This document shows, piece after piece, positions 24,794 to 32,811 of a stretch of 64,000 bases of DNA; the stretch's first letter is position 1; every line of letters starts with the position of its first letter. The notes under the pieces are model-generated. The model was not told the DNA's origin. It made no database searches and worked only from the letters and a program-made list of their open reading frames with translations. Origin of the DNA: Cronobacter turicensis z3032 (GTDB lineage Bacteria > Pseudomonadota > Gammaproteobacteria > Enterobacterales > Enterobacteriaceae). The position numbers and the translations under genes are program-made. The stretch is taken from the NCBI GenBank assembly GCA_000027065.2, contig FN543093.2:4220074-4284073 (forward strand), read 5' to 3'.

Positions 24794-27118
24794 TCAGAGC
24801 GTGATGATAAGCGCTCGCGCGCCGTGCTCTGGCGTCACCACGATGCCCCTTTCGTGGCCCGCGCTACTGCCGCCTTCAATGCCCGTCACCTGCTGAATGT
24901 TACGCAGGCAAAGTGTCCAGCCAGTCGCGTGGCCGCTCCCTTCGACCGTCAACCGCTCGCCCTCGCGCTTCACACACAGCGTAAATACCGTCTCGCCATT
25001 TGCCGCAGGCACCTCGCAGCGCGCTTCAGCGCCGTCCGCCAGGCTAAACAGCTGGAACGCCGTGCCCTCATGCCACGCGTAATCGGGCTTCTGATCGTTA
25101 TTACCGAGCGCCAGCAACGTATTGTCGCGCACATAAACCGGCAGGCTCAGAAAATCGTGACGCTGCTTATGCCAGCGGCCGCCGTCCAGCTCATCGTTAT
25201 GCCACAGATGCGTCCAGCGCCCTGGCGGCAGATAAAACGCCACGTCGCCCGCCTCGCTGAAGACCGGCGCGACCAGTACGCTGTCGCCGAGCATATACTG
25301 GCGGTCCAGGTAGTCGCAGGCCGGATCGTCTGGAAACTCCAGCATCATGGCGCGCATGACGGGCGTGCCGCGCTCATGCGCTAATGCCGACTGGCGATAC
25401 AGATAAGGCATCAGGCGGCACTTCAGCTGTGTAAAGTGGCGCACCACATCGCAGGCTTCGTCGTCATACGCCCACGGCACGCGGTACGATTTGCTGCCAT
25501 GCAGGCGGCTGTGGCTGGAGAGCAGCCCAAACGCGCACCAGCGTTTATAGACATGCGCGGGCGCGGTATTTTCAAAGCCGCCGATGTCGTGGCTCCAGAA
25601 TCCAAAGCCGGAAAGGCCGATGGAAAGGCCGCCGCGCAGGCTTTCCGCCATCGATTCATAGTTGGCGTAACAGTCGCCGCCCCAGTGCACCGGGAACTGC
25701 TGCGCGCCGACAGACGCCGAGCGGGCGAACAGCACCGCCTCTTCCTCACCCACGGTGTCTTTCAGCACGTTCCAGACCAGCTCGTTATAAATGAACGCAT
25801 AATGGTTGTGCATTTTTTGCGGATCAGAACCGTCATACCACACCACATCGGTGGGAATGCGCTCGCCGAAATCGGTTTTAAAGCAGTCGACGCCCATCCC
25901 GACCAGCCGTTTCAGGTGGCCTGAATACCAGTCGCACGCCGCCGGGTTGGTGAAATCAACAATTCCCTGCCCCGGCTGCCACTTATCCCACTGCCACACG
26001 GCGCCGTTTGGCCGCTTCAGTAAATAGCCCTTTTCCCTTCCTTCGCGGAACAGCGGTGATTTCTGGCCAATGTAAGGGTTAATCCAGACGCAGATCTTCA
26101 GGCCGCGCGCCTTCAGGCGTTTGAGCATGCCTTCCGGATCCGGGAAGGTCGCCGGATCCCACTCAAAATCGCACCACTGGAAGGCTTTCATCCAGAAGCA
26201 GTCGAAGTGAAAAACATGCAGCGGCAGTTGGCGCTCCGCCATGCCGTCGATAAACCGGTTTACGGTCTCTTCGTCATAGTTAGTGGTAAACGAGGTCGTG
26301 AGCCACAGCCCGAACGACCAGGCGGGCGGCAGCGCCGGACGCCCCGTAAAGCGGGTATAACGGTCCAGCACCGCTTTAGGCGTTGGCCCGTCGATAACGA
26401 AATACTCCAGATATTCGCCTGCCACGCTGAACTGCACTTTCGAGACTTTCTCTGAGGCGACTTCAAAAGAGACGCACTCCGGGTGGTTCACCAGCACGCC
26501 GTAACCGCGGTTGGTGAGATAAAAAGGAATATTTTTATAGGCCTGCTCCGTGCTGGTGCCGCCGTCGCGGTTCCAGGTCTCCACCGTCTGGCCGTTTTTC
26601 ACCAGTGCGGTAAACCGCTCGCCAAGACCATAAACCGTTTCGCCGACGCCGAGATCTAATCGCTCAAACACGTAGCTGCCGCCGGTGTTGCTATCCTGCA
26701 CATAGCCGTTGTTCTTCACCTGGCTGCCGGTAATACGCTCGCCATCGCGTAGAAAATCAAGCGCCCAGTTTTCGCCTTTGGTCACCCGCACGCTGAGCGC
26801 GCCGCTTTTCAGCTCGGCGTAGCGGTCCGTCTCGCGCAGCTCAACCGGCACATGCGCTTGCGCATTGAGCGGATAGTGCGGGCCGTGGTCTGGCACACCC
26901 TGAAAATGTTCGATACGTACGCCGACTATTCCCTCCTGCGGCGAGAAAAAGCGCAGGGTGAAAAGTGGAATATCGAGTTGTCCGGCGCGTTCGCGCACGT
27001 CGCGCGGCGCGGCATAAACCACCATTTCGCCGTCGCGCTGCTCAACATCGAATACCTGCACAGGATGCAGGAGGCTCAAACCCGGCTGGATCAGCCAGTT
27101 TCCGTCACTGATTTTCAT
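24794..27118 (-). CDS. yicI: Alpha-xylosidase YicI
   Basis: A 774-residue GH31 glycosidase matching E. coli YicI. The nucleophile Asp416 is in FKTDFGERIP and the acid/base Asp482 in VHWGGDCYANY, both at the E. coli positions. It hydrolyses alpha-xylosides such as isoprimeverose in the cytoplasm, releasing xylose, which the nearby xyl genes can use. It is the second gene of yicJI; only 3 bases separate it from yicJ. Confidence 0.97.
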   Translation of the reverse strand: MKISDGNWLIQPGLSLLHPVQVFDVEQRDGEMVVYAAPRDVRERAGQLDIPLFTLRFFSPQEGIVGVRIEHFQGVPDHGPHYPLNAQAHVPVELRETDRYAELKSGALSVRVTKGENWALDFLRDGERITGSQVKNNGYVQDSNTGGSYVFERLDLGVGETVYGLGERFTALVKNGQTVETWNRDGGTSTEQAYKNIPFYLTNRGYGVLVNHPECVSFEVASEKVSKVQFSVAGEYLEYFVIDGPTPKAVLDRYTRFTGRPALPPAWSFGLWLTTSFTTNYDEETVNRFIDGMAERQLPLHVFHFDCFWMKAFQWCDFEWDPATFPDPEGMLKRLKARGLKICVWINPYIGQKSPLFREGREKGYLLKRPNGAVWQWDKWQPGQGIVDFTNPAACDWYSGHLKRLVGMGVDCFKTDFGERIPTDVVWYDGSDPQKMHNHYAFIYNELVWNVLKDTVGEEEAVLFARSASVGAQQFPVHWGGDCYANYESMAESLRGGLSIGLSGFGFWSHDIGGFENTAPAHVYKRWCAFGLLSSHSRLHGSKSYRVPWAYDDEACDVVRHFTQLKCRLMPYLYRQSALAHERGTPVMRAMMLEFPDDPACDYLDRQYMLGDSVLVAPVFSEAGDVAFYLPPGRWTHLWHNDELDGGRWHKQRHDFLSLPVYVRDNTLLALGNNDQKPDYAWHEGTAFQLFSLADGAEARCEVPAANGETVFTLCVKREGERLTVEGSGHATGWTLCLRNIQQVTGIEGGSSAGHERGIVVTPEHGARALIITL

Positions 27119-27121
27119 GGC

Positions 27122-28525
27122 TTACCCCTTAGACTTCTGGAAGGTCTCACTGACCGGCAGCGTTTCAAATTCACGCTGGTTATGGCGCGCGCTCTGCGCC
27201 AGCTCCGCCAGAATGTTTTTCAAAAACGGCGTTTTCAGCGTGTAGTAACGCTTCGCGATAATGGCGCTCAGCACGTAACAGATACCCGGCGCCAGCGTGA
27301 AGAGCGAAATAATGATGGTGAGCGTGGCGCCGTTCTGGGTTTTCGCGGCGGCGTCATACCCGCCGCCTGCCAGCATCCAGCCGATCAGCGCGCCGCCCAG
27401 CGCCAGGCCGAGCTTCAGCACAAACAGCGTGCCCGCGAAGCTAATCCCGGTGAGACGTTTACCGTTGCGCCATTCGCCGTAATCGACCGTATCGGACATC
27501 ATGACCCACTGAATAGGCGTCACCAGCTGGTGCAGCACGCCGATGACAAAGATAAAAATGAACATGACGACAGTAGCGCTCATCGGCACGAAGAACATCG
27601 CGACGCTCAGCACAGCCAGCGCGGCGTTGGTCCACCAGAAGACGCTGACTTTGCACTTCCAGTCCGTCAGCGGTTTGGCGAGCGCGCTGCCGAAGAGATT
27701 ACCGACGCAGTAAAGGCCGAGGAACCAGGAGAACAGCGCGGCGTCGCCCATAATCCAGGTGACGTAATACATCATCGCCCCGCCACGTACGCAGACCGCG
27801 AGGATGTTGAGAATGGTCAGTACACCCACGACGCGCCACTGATCGTTTTGCAGGATGTCGCGCAGGTCTTCACGCATAGTGGAGGTATTCGGCGGCGCCT
27901 CGACACGTTCTTTCGTCGTGAAGAAGCAAAACGCGAGCATCAGACACGCCACAACGGCCAGCACCGCAATTCCTGCCTGAAAGCCAAACGCCTTATCCTC
28001 GCCGCCGAAAAAATTCACCAGCGGCATCATCAGTACCGTAGAGAGCATGCCGCCCGCCGTGGCCAGCACAAAGCGCCAGGACTGCAACGAAATACGCTGC
28101 TGCGGATCGCTGGTAATTACTCCGCCCAGCGCGCAATAAGGAATATTCACGACCGTATACATCAGCGTGAGCAGCGTATAGGTGACGGCGGCGTAAAGCA
28201 TTTTGCCGCTAAGGCTGAGTTCCGGCGTGCTGTAGGCGAACACGCACACCACACCGAACGGCAGCGCGCCGAGCAGCACCCACGGGCGGAATTTGCCCCA
28301 GCGGCTGCGGGTGCGGTCGGCGATAAGCCCCATCGCCGGGTCAGAGATGGCGTCGAGCGCGCGGGCCAACAGGAACATCGTGCCGACAAACCCTGCGGGA
28401 ATGCCAAAGATGTCGGTGTAAAAAAACATCATGTAAAGCATGACGTTATCAAAGACGATATGGCTTGCGGCATCTCCCATGCCGTAGCCAATCTTCTCCT
28501 TCACGGAAAGCACTTGCTCACTCAT
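27122..28525 (-). CDS. yicJ: GPH-family alpha-xyloside transporter YicJ
   Basis: A 467-residue glycoside-pentoside-hexuronide:cation symporter with 12 hydrophobic segments. The N-terminus VLSVKEKIGYGMGDAASHI and loop motif ADRTRSRWGKFRPW are diagnostic of the family. It probably imports the alpha-xyloside that YicI cleaves; substrate is inferred from the operon. The start at 28525 has GGAGG 8 bases before it; the longer frame would need TTG at 28543. No regulator gene is attached. Confidence 0.93.
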   Translation of the reverse strand: MSEQVLSVKEKIGYGMGDAASHIVFDNVMLYMMFFYTDIFGIPAGFVGTMFLLARALDAISDPAMGLIADRTRSRWGKFRPWVLLGALPFGVVCVFAYSTPELSLSGKMLYAAVTYTLLTLMYTVVNIPYCALGGVITSDPQQRISLQSWRFVLATAGGMLSTVLMMPLVNFFGGEDKAFGFQAGIAVLAVVACLMLAFCFFTTKERVEAPPNTSTMREDLRDILQNDQWRVVGVLTILNILAVCVRGGAMMYYVTWIMGDAALFSWFLGLYCVGNLFGSALAKPLTDWKCKVSVFWWTNAALAVLSVAMFFVPMSATVVMFIFIFVIGVLHQLVTPIQWVMMSDTVDYGEWRNGKRLTGISFAGTLFVLKLGLALGGALIGWMLAGGGYDAAAKTQNGATLTIIISLFTLAPGICYVLSAIIAKRYYTLKTPFLKNILAELAQSARHNQREFETLPVSETFQKSKG

Positions 28526-28756
28526 TCGGTGGTCCTCCGGCAATACGCGAAATTTCGCTTAAGTTTTTTAGCGCCGTTCAGAACCGCCAGATATTCTGTT
28601 TTCTGGTTATTTACTTATGATTCTTGATTTCTGTGATCGCGATAACTTGCTGATGCAACGAGTGAATAAATTTTATGACCGGTAATGGCGAAAAAACACT
28701 TAAGCAAAACCGGACAACGGGGGTCTGAAGGGCGAAAAAAGAGTGTGACGGGGGTA

Positions 28757-28785
28757 TTGGTAAGCGTCTGAAACGCGCCTATAAT
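28757..28785 (+). promoter_or_regulatory. selC promoter
   Basis: TTGGTA and a perfect TATAAT are separated by 17 bases, with a GC-rich stretch directly after the -10 as in stringently controlled tRNA promoters. Transcription would begin about 24 bases before selC. The rest of 28526-28756 shows no gene. Confidence 0.85.
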
Positions 28786-28815
28786 GCGCCGGCCTCCATG
28801 TAGCAATGCAGGCGC

Positions 28816-28910
28816 GGAAGATCGTCGTCTCCGGTGAGGCGGCTGGACTTCAAATCCAGTTGGGGCCGCCAGCGGTCCCGGGCAGGTTCGACTCCTGTGA
28901 TCTTCCGCCA
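28816..28910 (+). tRNA. selC: tRNA-Sec (anticodon UCA)
   Basis: A 95-base tRNA as long as E. coli SelC: eight-bp acceptor stem GGAAGATC / GATCTTCC, long variable arm, anticodon loop CTTCAAA with TCA anticodon, T loop GGTTCGACTCC and encoded CCA. It inserts selenocysteine at UGA. The 3' end is a common integration site for islands in enterobacteria; the AT-rich islet with hcp and effector genes begins immediately downstream. Confidence 0.99.
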
Positions 28911-28931
28911 AAATGCCTTCCCGCTTTGTGA

Positions 28932-29417
28932 TTAGTCGCTTCTTAACTTCCTTCTGATGGCTTGTCTTTTATTTATGATTTTACCCGCCGCAGCAATAAG
29001 CGTCACTGAGACGATTAACGCCATAACCGTTGCTGAGCCGATAAAAAACAATCCCTCTAAAAAATCGATCTGACTTTCAATTTCTGTAAACCTTTCCGCG
29101 GAAGAATGATGGTTTACAAGGTACCAGGCCAGATACTCAGAATAATATCCAACATCAGAAAAAATAATTATAGCCAGAAAACAAGCATAATAAACTCCAC
29201 CTCTGATGAGTTTACTCCAGGACCATAAACCCACTAGCCTTATCGTTACCCCCCACAAAAAAAGATTAAAGAAAAGCAGTGAAAGCGTTACAAAGAACGG
29301 AGGTAGTCCTCCACCATAGGCTCGTGCTCCCATAAAAATCATATTTACCGGGGGAATAAAAATTAATATCAATAATTGCAATATTTTTTTTAAAAAACAT
29401 TTAAAACGTATTGGCAT
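28932..29417 (-). CDS. Four-helix membrane protein, putative immunity protein of the Tlde1-like effector
   Basis: A 161-residue protein with four hydrophobic segments at about 11-30, 41-64, 73-94 and 126-147, and a charged loop between the third and fourth helix (HHSSAERFTEIESQID). No family was recognised. It overlaps the 3' end of the effector gene by 17 bases, has an AGGGA ribosome site, and is AT-rich like its two partners. In Hcp-effector-immunity cassettes the last gene usually protects against the effector; a Tlde1-like toxin acts in the periplasm, which would suit an immunity protein in the inner membrane. The immunity role is inference from context only. Confidence 0.6.
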   Translation of the reverse strand: MPIRFKCFLKKILQLLILIFIPPVNMIFMGARAYGGGLPPFFVTLSLLFFNLFLWGVTIRLVGLWSWSKLIRGGVYYACFLAIIIFSDVGYYSEYLAWYLVNHHSSAERFTEIESQIDFLEGLFFIGSATVMALIVSVTLIAAAGKIINKRQAIRRKLRSD

Positions 29418-29916
29418 AAGGCATCCCTATAACGTTAATATCGCCATAGGCCTCAAGCCCGTTACAGTAAACAACATATTTCATTGTATTCAACAATGCG
29501 GCTCTCAAAATATAAAAATCAGTTCTGTTATAAAAAGTTATGCACCCATCAGAAACACCAGTCCCGTCCTTTCTTAAGGGATGAAGCCTAAAACTTTTAC
29601 GGGACGTTCCTCCAACAACAGTTGTGTCGTCAAGGAACCCGTCTTGCCTAAATAACGCAAACCATTCATCGTAGATATTACCTGTGGATCTTTCTTTTTG
29701 CCATGTCCGAAATCTCGAATACGGCCCACCTCGTGGTCGATCGACTATCCAGTATTTTCCCAAGGGAATAGGCCCGTTACGTCTGTCAGAAAATTCAAGC
29801 ACATTTTTGTAACTGCCCAGCCCAGAAAATACAGGGAAAACGCCTATACCAGCGCAACGCAATAACAGTTTACCGTCTGCGGTTTTCTCGTTGTAGTTAA
29901 GTTCACAATTGATCAT
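29401..29916 (-). CDS. Tlde1-family (DUF2778) peptidoglycan-targeting T6SS effector
   Basis: A 171-residue protein with the features of Tlde1/DUF2778 effectors: GPIPLGKYWIVDRPRGG near 48-64 and the catalytic region FRLHPLRKDGTGVSDGCITF, giving His112, Ser122 and Cys125 of an L,D-transpeptidase-like site. Salmonella Tlde1 attacks peptidoglycan stem peptides in rival cells after type VI delivery. No signal peptide is seen, as expected for secretion through Hcp. It begins 9 bases after the hcp stop with an AGGA site and is followed by an overlapping membrane-protein gene. Low GC compared with flanking genes suggests acquisition. Confidence 0.82.
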   Translation of the reverse strand: MINCELNYNEKTADGKLLLRCAGIGVFPVFSGLGSYKNVLEFSDRRNGPIPLGKYWIVDRPRGGPYSRFRTWQKERSTGNIYDEWFALFRQDGFLDDTTVVGGTSRKSFRLHPLRKDGTGVSDGCITFYNRTDFYILRAALLNTMKYVVYCNGLEAYGDINVIGMPYANTF

Positions 29917-29925
29917 AGCGCTATC

Positions 29926-30417
29926 CTAAGCATACATTTGGCTGTTCCATGCATCCGTGTATTGGATATTCCCGTTCAGGTATTTCCAGGTTATTTTGTT
30001 GTAAATCAACCCTACGGATTCCATCGGCGTGGAAAGCAATCCCTCCGGGTGTTTAAAATTTTGCATATTGGGATGAATGCCAGTAATTCTTACGTCTTCG
30101 AGTATCATCTGGAAAAACTCTTCTTCCATACCCGCATGGTTAATTCGATACCAGCGAATTATCGTGCGCTGTAGCTTTTCACTGGTAGCGACTGCGCGAT
30201 AAAGATAAGGAGATGATTTATCAAATTCCTTTTCTATATTCATCAGATTATGAACACGTGTTGCTGTTAGTTTCCCGGTATTCCCGTCATAAGGTACAGA
30301 CAAACCATGACCAAAGCTCTGAATCTCTATACTCCCCTCGCGGCCCGCCACCTCTGAGCCACCGCTAATTAACGCGCCCGAAGCGTCATAAAGCTATAAA
30401 TGTGCCGGGACAGCCAT
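29926..30417 (-). pseudogene. hcp: Orphan Hcp (T6SS tube protein) with amber codon at position 8
   Basis: From ATG 30417, after an AAAGGAG site, the frame reads MAVPAHL, then TAG at 30394-30396, then LYDASGALISGGSEVAGREG and a complete Hcp1-family sequence to 29926. Related Hcp proteins have Trp at this point (AYLWLYD), so a TGG to TAG change explains the stop. Downstream features such as SPYLYRAV, WYRIN, and KITWKYLNGNIQYTDAWN are intact. Without suppression only a 7-residue peptide is made; reinitiation at GTG 30351 would give 141 residues lacking the first beta strands. No other T6SS structural gene is in the window. A sequencing error or a suppressed codon remains possible. Confidence 0.85.
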
Positions 30418-30641
30418 AATGAACTCCTTTATTAAGTTATGTCGATAATATTAGCTTTTTCATTGCCTCATTGAACAGATCAAGTCAGCGATAACGGTTA
30501 TTTACCGTTATACGACATAAGAAGTAAAAAGAAGTTGGAATTTAATCGCCTGCTTTTTGATAAAGATTAAAAAACGCAGTAAATATTGACAAGCATGATG
30601 TTATTTTTAATTTTATCTTATTTCATAATTAATGATTCCTG

Positions 30642-31259
30642 TTACCCTTTCAAATAATCCCCCAGCAGACGGGATAAATGCGTCTGGAATTGATCGGTAT
30701 AGTCGTGCGGAATAAACCCTTCGAGAAACGATTTCGTCGGCCCGGTAATGACGCCCAGCGCCATATGGGCGGTAAATACCGGGTCGGGGAACGTATTGTT
30801 CGGCGCAGTGACAAGCGTTTGCGCAATATCATTCACCATTCGCTGGTACATCACGCCCATCAGTCGCGCGCCGTCGCGCTCTGCCGCGACGCCATACAAC
30901 GCTTTTGATTCATCAGGATTGGCTAATTTCAGGCTCAGAAAAGCCTGCACCATCGCACAGGCCATTTCCCCGACGGGTTTGCCGCGCACGGAAATACAGG
31001 CGGCCTCAAGCGCGTCGGCGATTTTGGTTAAGTGCAATTCCAGCACGCCGGAAAGCAGCGCGTCGCGGTTAGGGTAATACTGATAAAGGCTACCGACCGA
31101 CATTCCGGCGCGGCTGGCCACGCGCGTGGTGGTGCAGCGGCTGAGTCCTTCGGCCACTAAAACCTGAATGGTCGCCGTATGAAGCGCCTCCACCGTCGCC
31201 ACGGAACGGCGTTGGATCGGGGCTTTACGCGGGCTGAGCGGTGCTGCGGTCGTCTTCAT
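30642..31259 (-). CDS. TetR-family transcriptional regulator
   Basis: A 205-residue TetR-type regulator: an N-terminal HTH at about 22-66 (AEGLSRCTTTRVASRAGMSVGSLYQYYPNRDALL) followed by an all-helical ligand domain. It is divergent from an aldo/keto reductase gene, and the 76-bp gap contains a 7-bp inverted repeat suited to a TetR operator. It probably represses its own gene and the reductase; the ligand is unknown. The region 30418-30641 upstream of hcp and downstream of this gene is AT-rich without a gene. Confidence 0.88.
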   Translation of the reverse strand: MKTTAAPLSPRKAPIQRRSVATVEALHTATIQVLVAEGLSRCTTTRVASRAGMSVGSLYQYYPNRDALLSGVLELHLTKIADALEAACISVRGKPVGEMACAMVQAFLSLKLANPDESKALYGVAAERDGARLMGVMYQRMVNDIAQTLVTAPNNTFPDPVFTAHMALGVITGPTKSFLEGFIPHDYTDQFQTHLSRLLGDYLKG

Positions 31260-31278
31260 GGAATGCGAATTCTTAAAC

Positions 31279-31311
31279 TGAAGGATGCTTCATATACTAA
31301 TACTTCCTTCA
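31279..31311. promoter_or_regulatory. Candidate TetR operator
   Basis: TGAAGGA (31279-31285) and TCCTTCA (31305-31311) form an inverted repeat spanning a -10-like TATACT, in the intergenic region between the tetR-type gene and the aldo/keto reductase gene. An inner GAAG/CTTC pair is also present. Confidence 0.5.
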
Positions 31312-31335
31312 CACCGATACAGCAAGCAGGTCGTC

Positions 31336-32202
31336 ATGAACAGTATTGAAAAAAGCGGTACCTATAAACTCGGCAGCCGTGAAGTCAGACGGTTTGGTTA
31401 CGGCGCGATGCAGCTCGCAGGCCCCGGCGTATTTGGCCCGCCAAAAGATAAAAACGCGGCGCTCAGCGTATTACGTGCGGCCGTTGAGGCGGGCGTCAAT
31501 CATATTGATACCAGCGATTTTTACGGGCCGCATATTACGAATCAACTGATTTGCGAAGCGTTATATCCTTACCGTGACGACCTGACTATTGTGACTAAAG
31601 TCGGCGCGACACGCGGGAATGATGCCTCGTGGAATCCGGCGCTTTCGGCTGATGAATTAACCCAGGCCGTACACGATAATTTGCGCAATCTGAAACTCGA
31701 CGCGCTGGATGTAGTGAATTTGCGCGTGATGTTTGATGTTCATGGCCCGGCGGAAGGATCTATCGAAGCGCCGCTCATGGCGCTGGTGAAATTAAAAGAA
31801 CAAGGGCTGGTTAAACATATCGGCCTGAGTAACGTCACGCAAAATCAGGTTACGCAAGCGCGGCAGATAACGCCGATAAGCTGCGTGCAAAACATGTATA
31901 ACATCGTTCACCGGGGCGATGAGGCGTTAATTGATGAACTGGCCGCCGCCGGGATTGCTTATGTGCCGTTTTTCCCGCTAGGCGGATTCTCACCGTTACA
32001 GTCTTCAACGCTTGAGACTATCGCAACGCAATTATCAGCGACGCCGATGCAGGTAGCGCTCGCCTGGCTGTTAAACCGCTCGGCGAATATTTTGTTAATT
32101 CCGGGTACGTCGTCAGTCGCGCATTTCCATGAAAACAGCAAGGCCACGGAATTAACGCTCTCTCAGGAAACCCTGGACGCGTTAAATAACCTGGCGGCGT
32201 AA
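31336..32202 (+). CDS. Aldo/keto reductase, PdxI (YdbC)-like
   Basis: A 288-residue aldo/keto reductase resembling E. coli YdbC/PdxI, a pyridoxal reductase. Family segments GYGAMQLAGPGVFGPPKD, the active-site DTSDFYGPH with Asp and Tyr, the Lys in IVTKVGA and the C-terminal LIPGTSSVAHFHEN cofactor region are present. The third-strand His of many aldo/keto reductases is Asn here (VNLRVM), as in YdbC. Start at 31336 matches the family; the frame is open to 31285. The reductase is controlled, presumably, by the adjacent TetR protein; the substrate could be pyridoxal or another aldehyde. Confidence 0.85.
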   Translation: MNSIEKSGTYKLGSREVRRFGYGAMQLAGPGVFGPPKDKNAALSVLRAAVEAGVNHIDTSDFYGPHITNQLICEALYPYRDDLTIVTKVGATRGNDASWNPALSADELTQAVHDNLRNLKLDALDVVNLRVMFDVHGPAEGSIEAPLMALVKLKEQGLVKHIGLSNVTQNQVTQARQITPISCVQNMYNIVHRGDEALIDELAAAGIAYVPFFPLGGFSPLQSSTLETIATQLSATPMQVALAWLLNRSANILLIPGTSSVAHFHENSKATELTLSQETLDALNNLAA

Positions 32203-32262
32203 GAGAGAAACGCCGTCAGATTTTACGCATTTGACCGACATGTTCGTAAAGTCTGCACGGCG

Positions 32263-32811
32263 TTAATTGTGATGTGGTTCCGCCGCCAGTAAATCCGCAG
32301 GCACGTCGATATCCTGCACGATGCCCGCGTCGTTTAACGCAAGCGTCAATACGTCTGCGCGCGCCCGCGCCGCCCGCACAATGGCTTTGGCGCCCTCATC
32401 GCCAGAAAGCGCGGCAAGCGCGTCGAAATATTCACGCCGGAAGCCGACCGGGTGTCCGTGACGTTGCTGGTAGTGCGGCACCACGACGGGCTTTTCATTC
32501 AGCGCCGTAGCCACCTGTCGCAGCGACGCGGCCGTTATCAGCGGCAGATCCCCCGGCAGGATCAGCCAGCCTGCGGCGGCTGGCGTCGCTTTCACGCCGA
32601 GCGCGATAGAACCGCCCATGCCGTCAGTGCCGCCTTCCGGCCTGACCAGATGCCACGGCAGACCCGACGCCTGCGCCGCCGCCAGCACGTGTTGCAACAC
32701 CGGTTTGCCCGCCAGCAGCGCCTCCAGCTTGTGCGTTGTCCCGCCACCCGCGCGAAAGCGCTCGCCCTTTCCGGCAGCGAGAATAATGATGACCGGCTGG
32801 GCTTCGGGCAT
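32263..32811 (-). CDS. MobA-like nucleotidyltransferase (molybdenum cofactor cytidylyltransferase type)
   Basis: A 182-residue NTP transferase with the N-terminal nucleotide loop LAAGKGERFRAGG, the metal-binding LPGDLPLI, and GHPVGFRREYF, typical of MocA/MobA-like proteins that attach CMP or GMP to molybdopterin. It is the last gene of the pao cluster and overlaps the paoD stop by one base, so it likely prepares the molybdopterin cytosine dinucleotide cofactor for PaoC. In E. coli the analogous MocA is encoded away from pao. Confidence 0.82.
   Translation of the reverse strand: MPEAQPVIIILAAGKGERFRAGGGTTHKLEALLAGKPVLQHVLAAAQASGLPWHLVRPEGGTDGMGGSIALGVKATPAAAGWLILPGDLPLITAASLRQVATALNEKPVVVPHYQQRHGHPVGFRREYFDALAALSGDEGAKAIVRAARARADVLTLALNDAGIVQDIDVPADLLAAEPHHN

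Noticed and set aside
26852..28627. 591-codon plus-strand frame opposite yicI/yicJ
   Set aside because: Antisense shadow of two well-conserved genes, with Arg/His/Gln-rich composition and no recognisable family.
30589..30615. TTGACA in the AT-rich gap as a plus-strand promoter
   Set aside because: No good -10 at proper spacing and the following gene is on the minus strand.
30418..30641. Search for an attachment-site copy of the selC 3' end bounding the Hcp islet
   Set aside because: No repeat of the tRNA 3' end was found by eye downstream of selC up to the tetR gene, and no integrase gene is present, so integration at selC is not claimed as shown.
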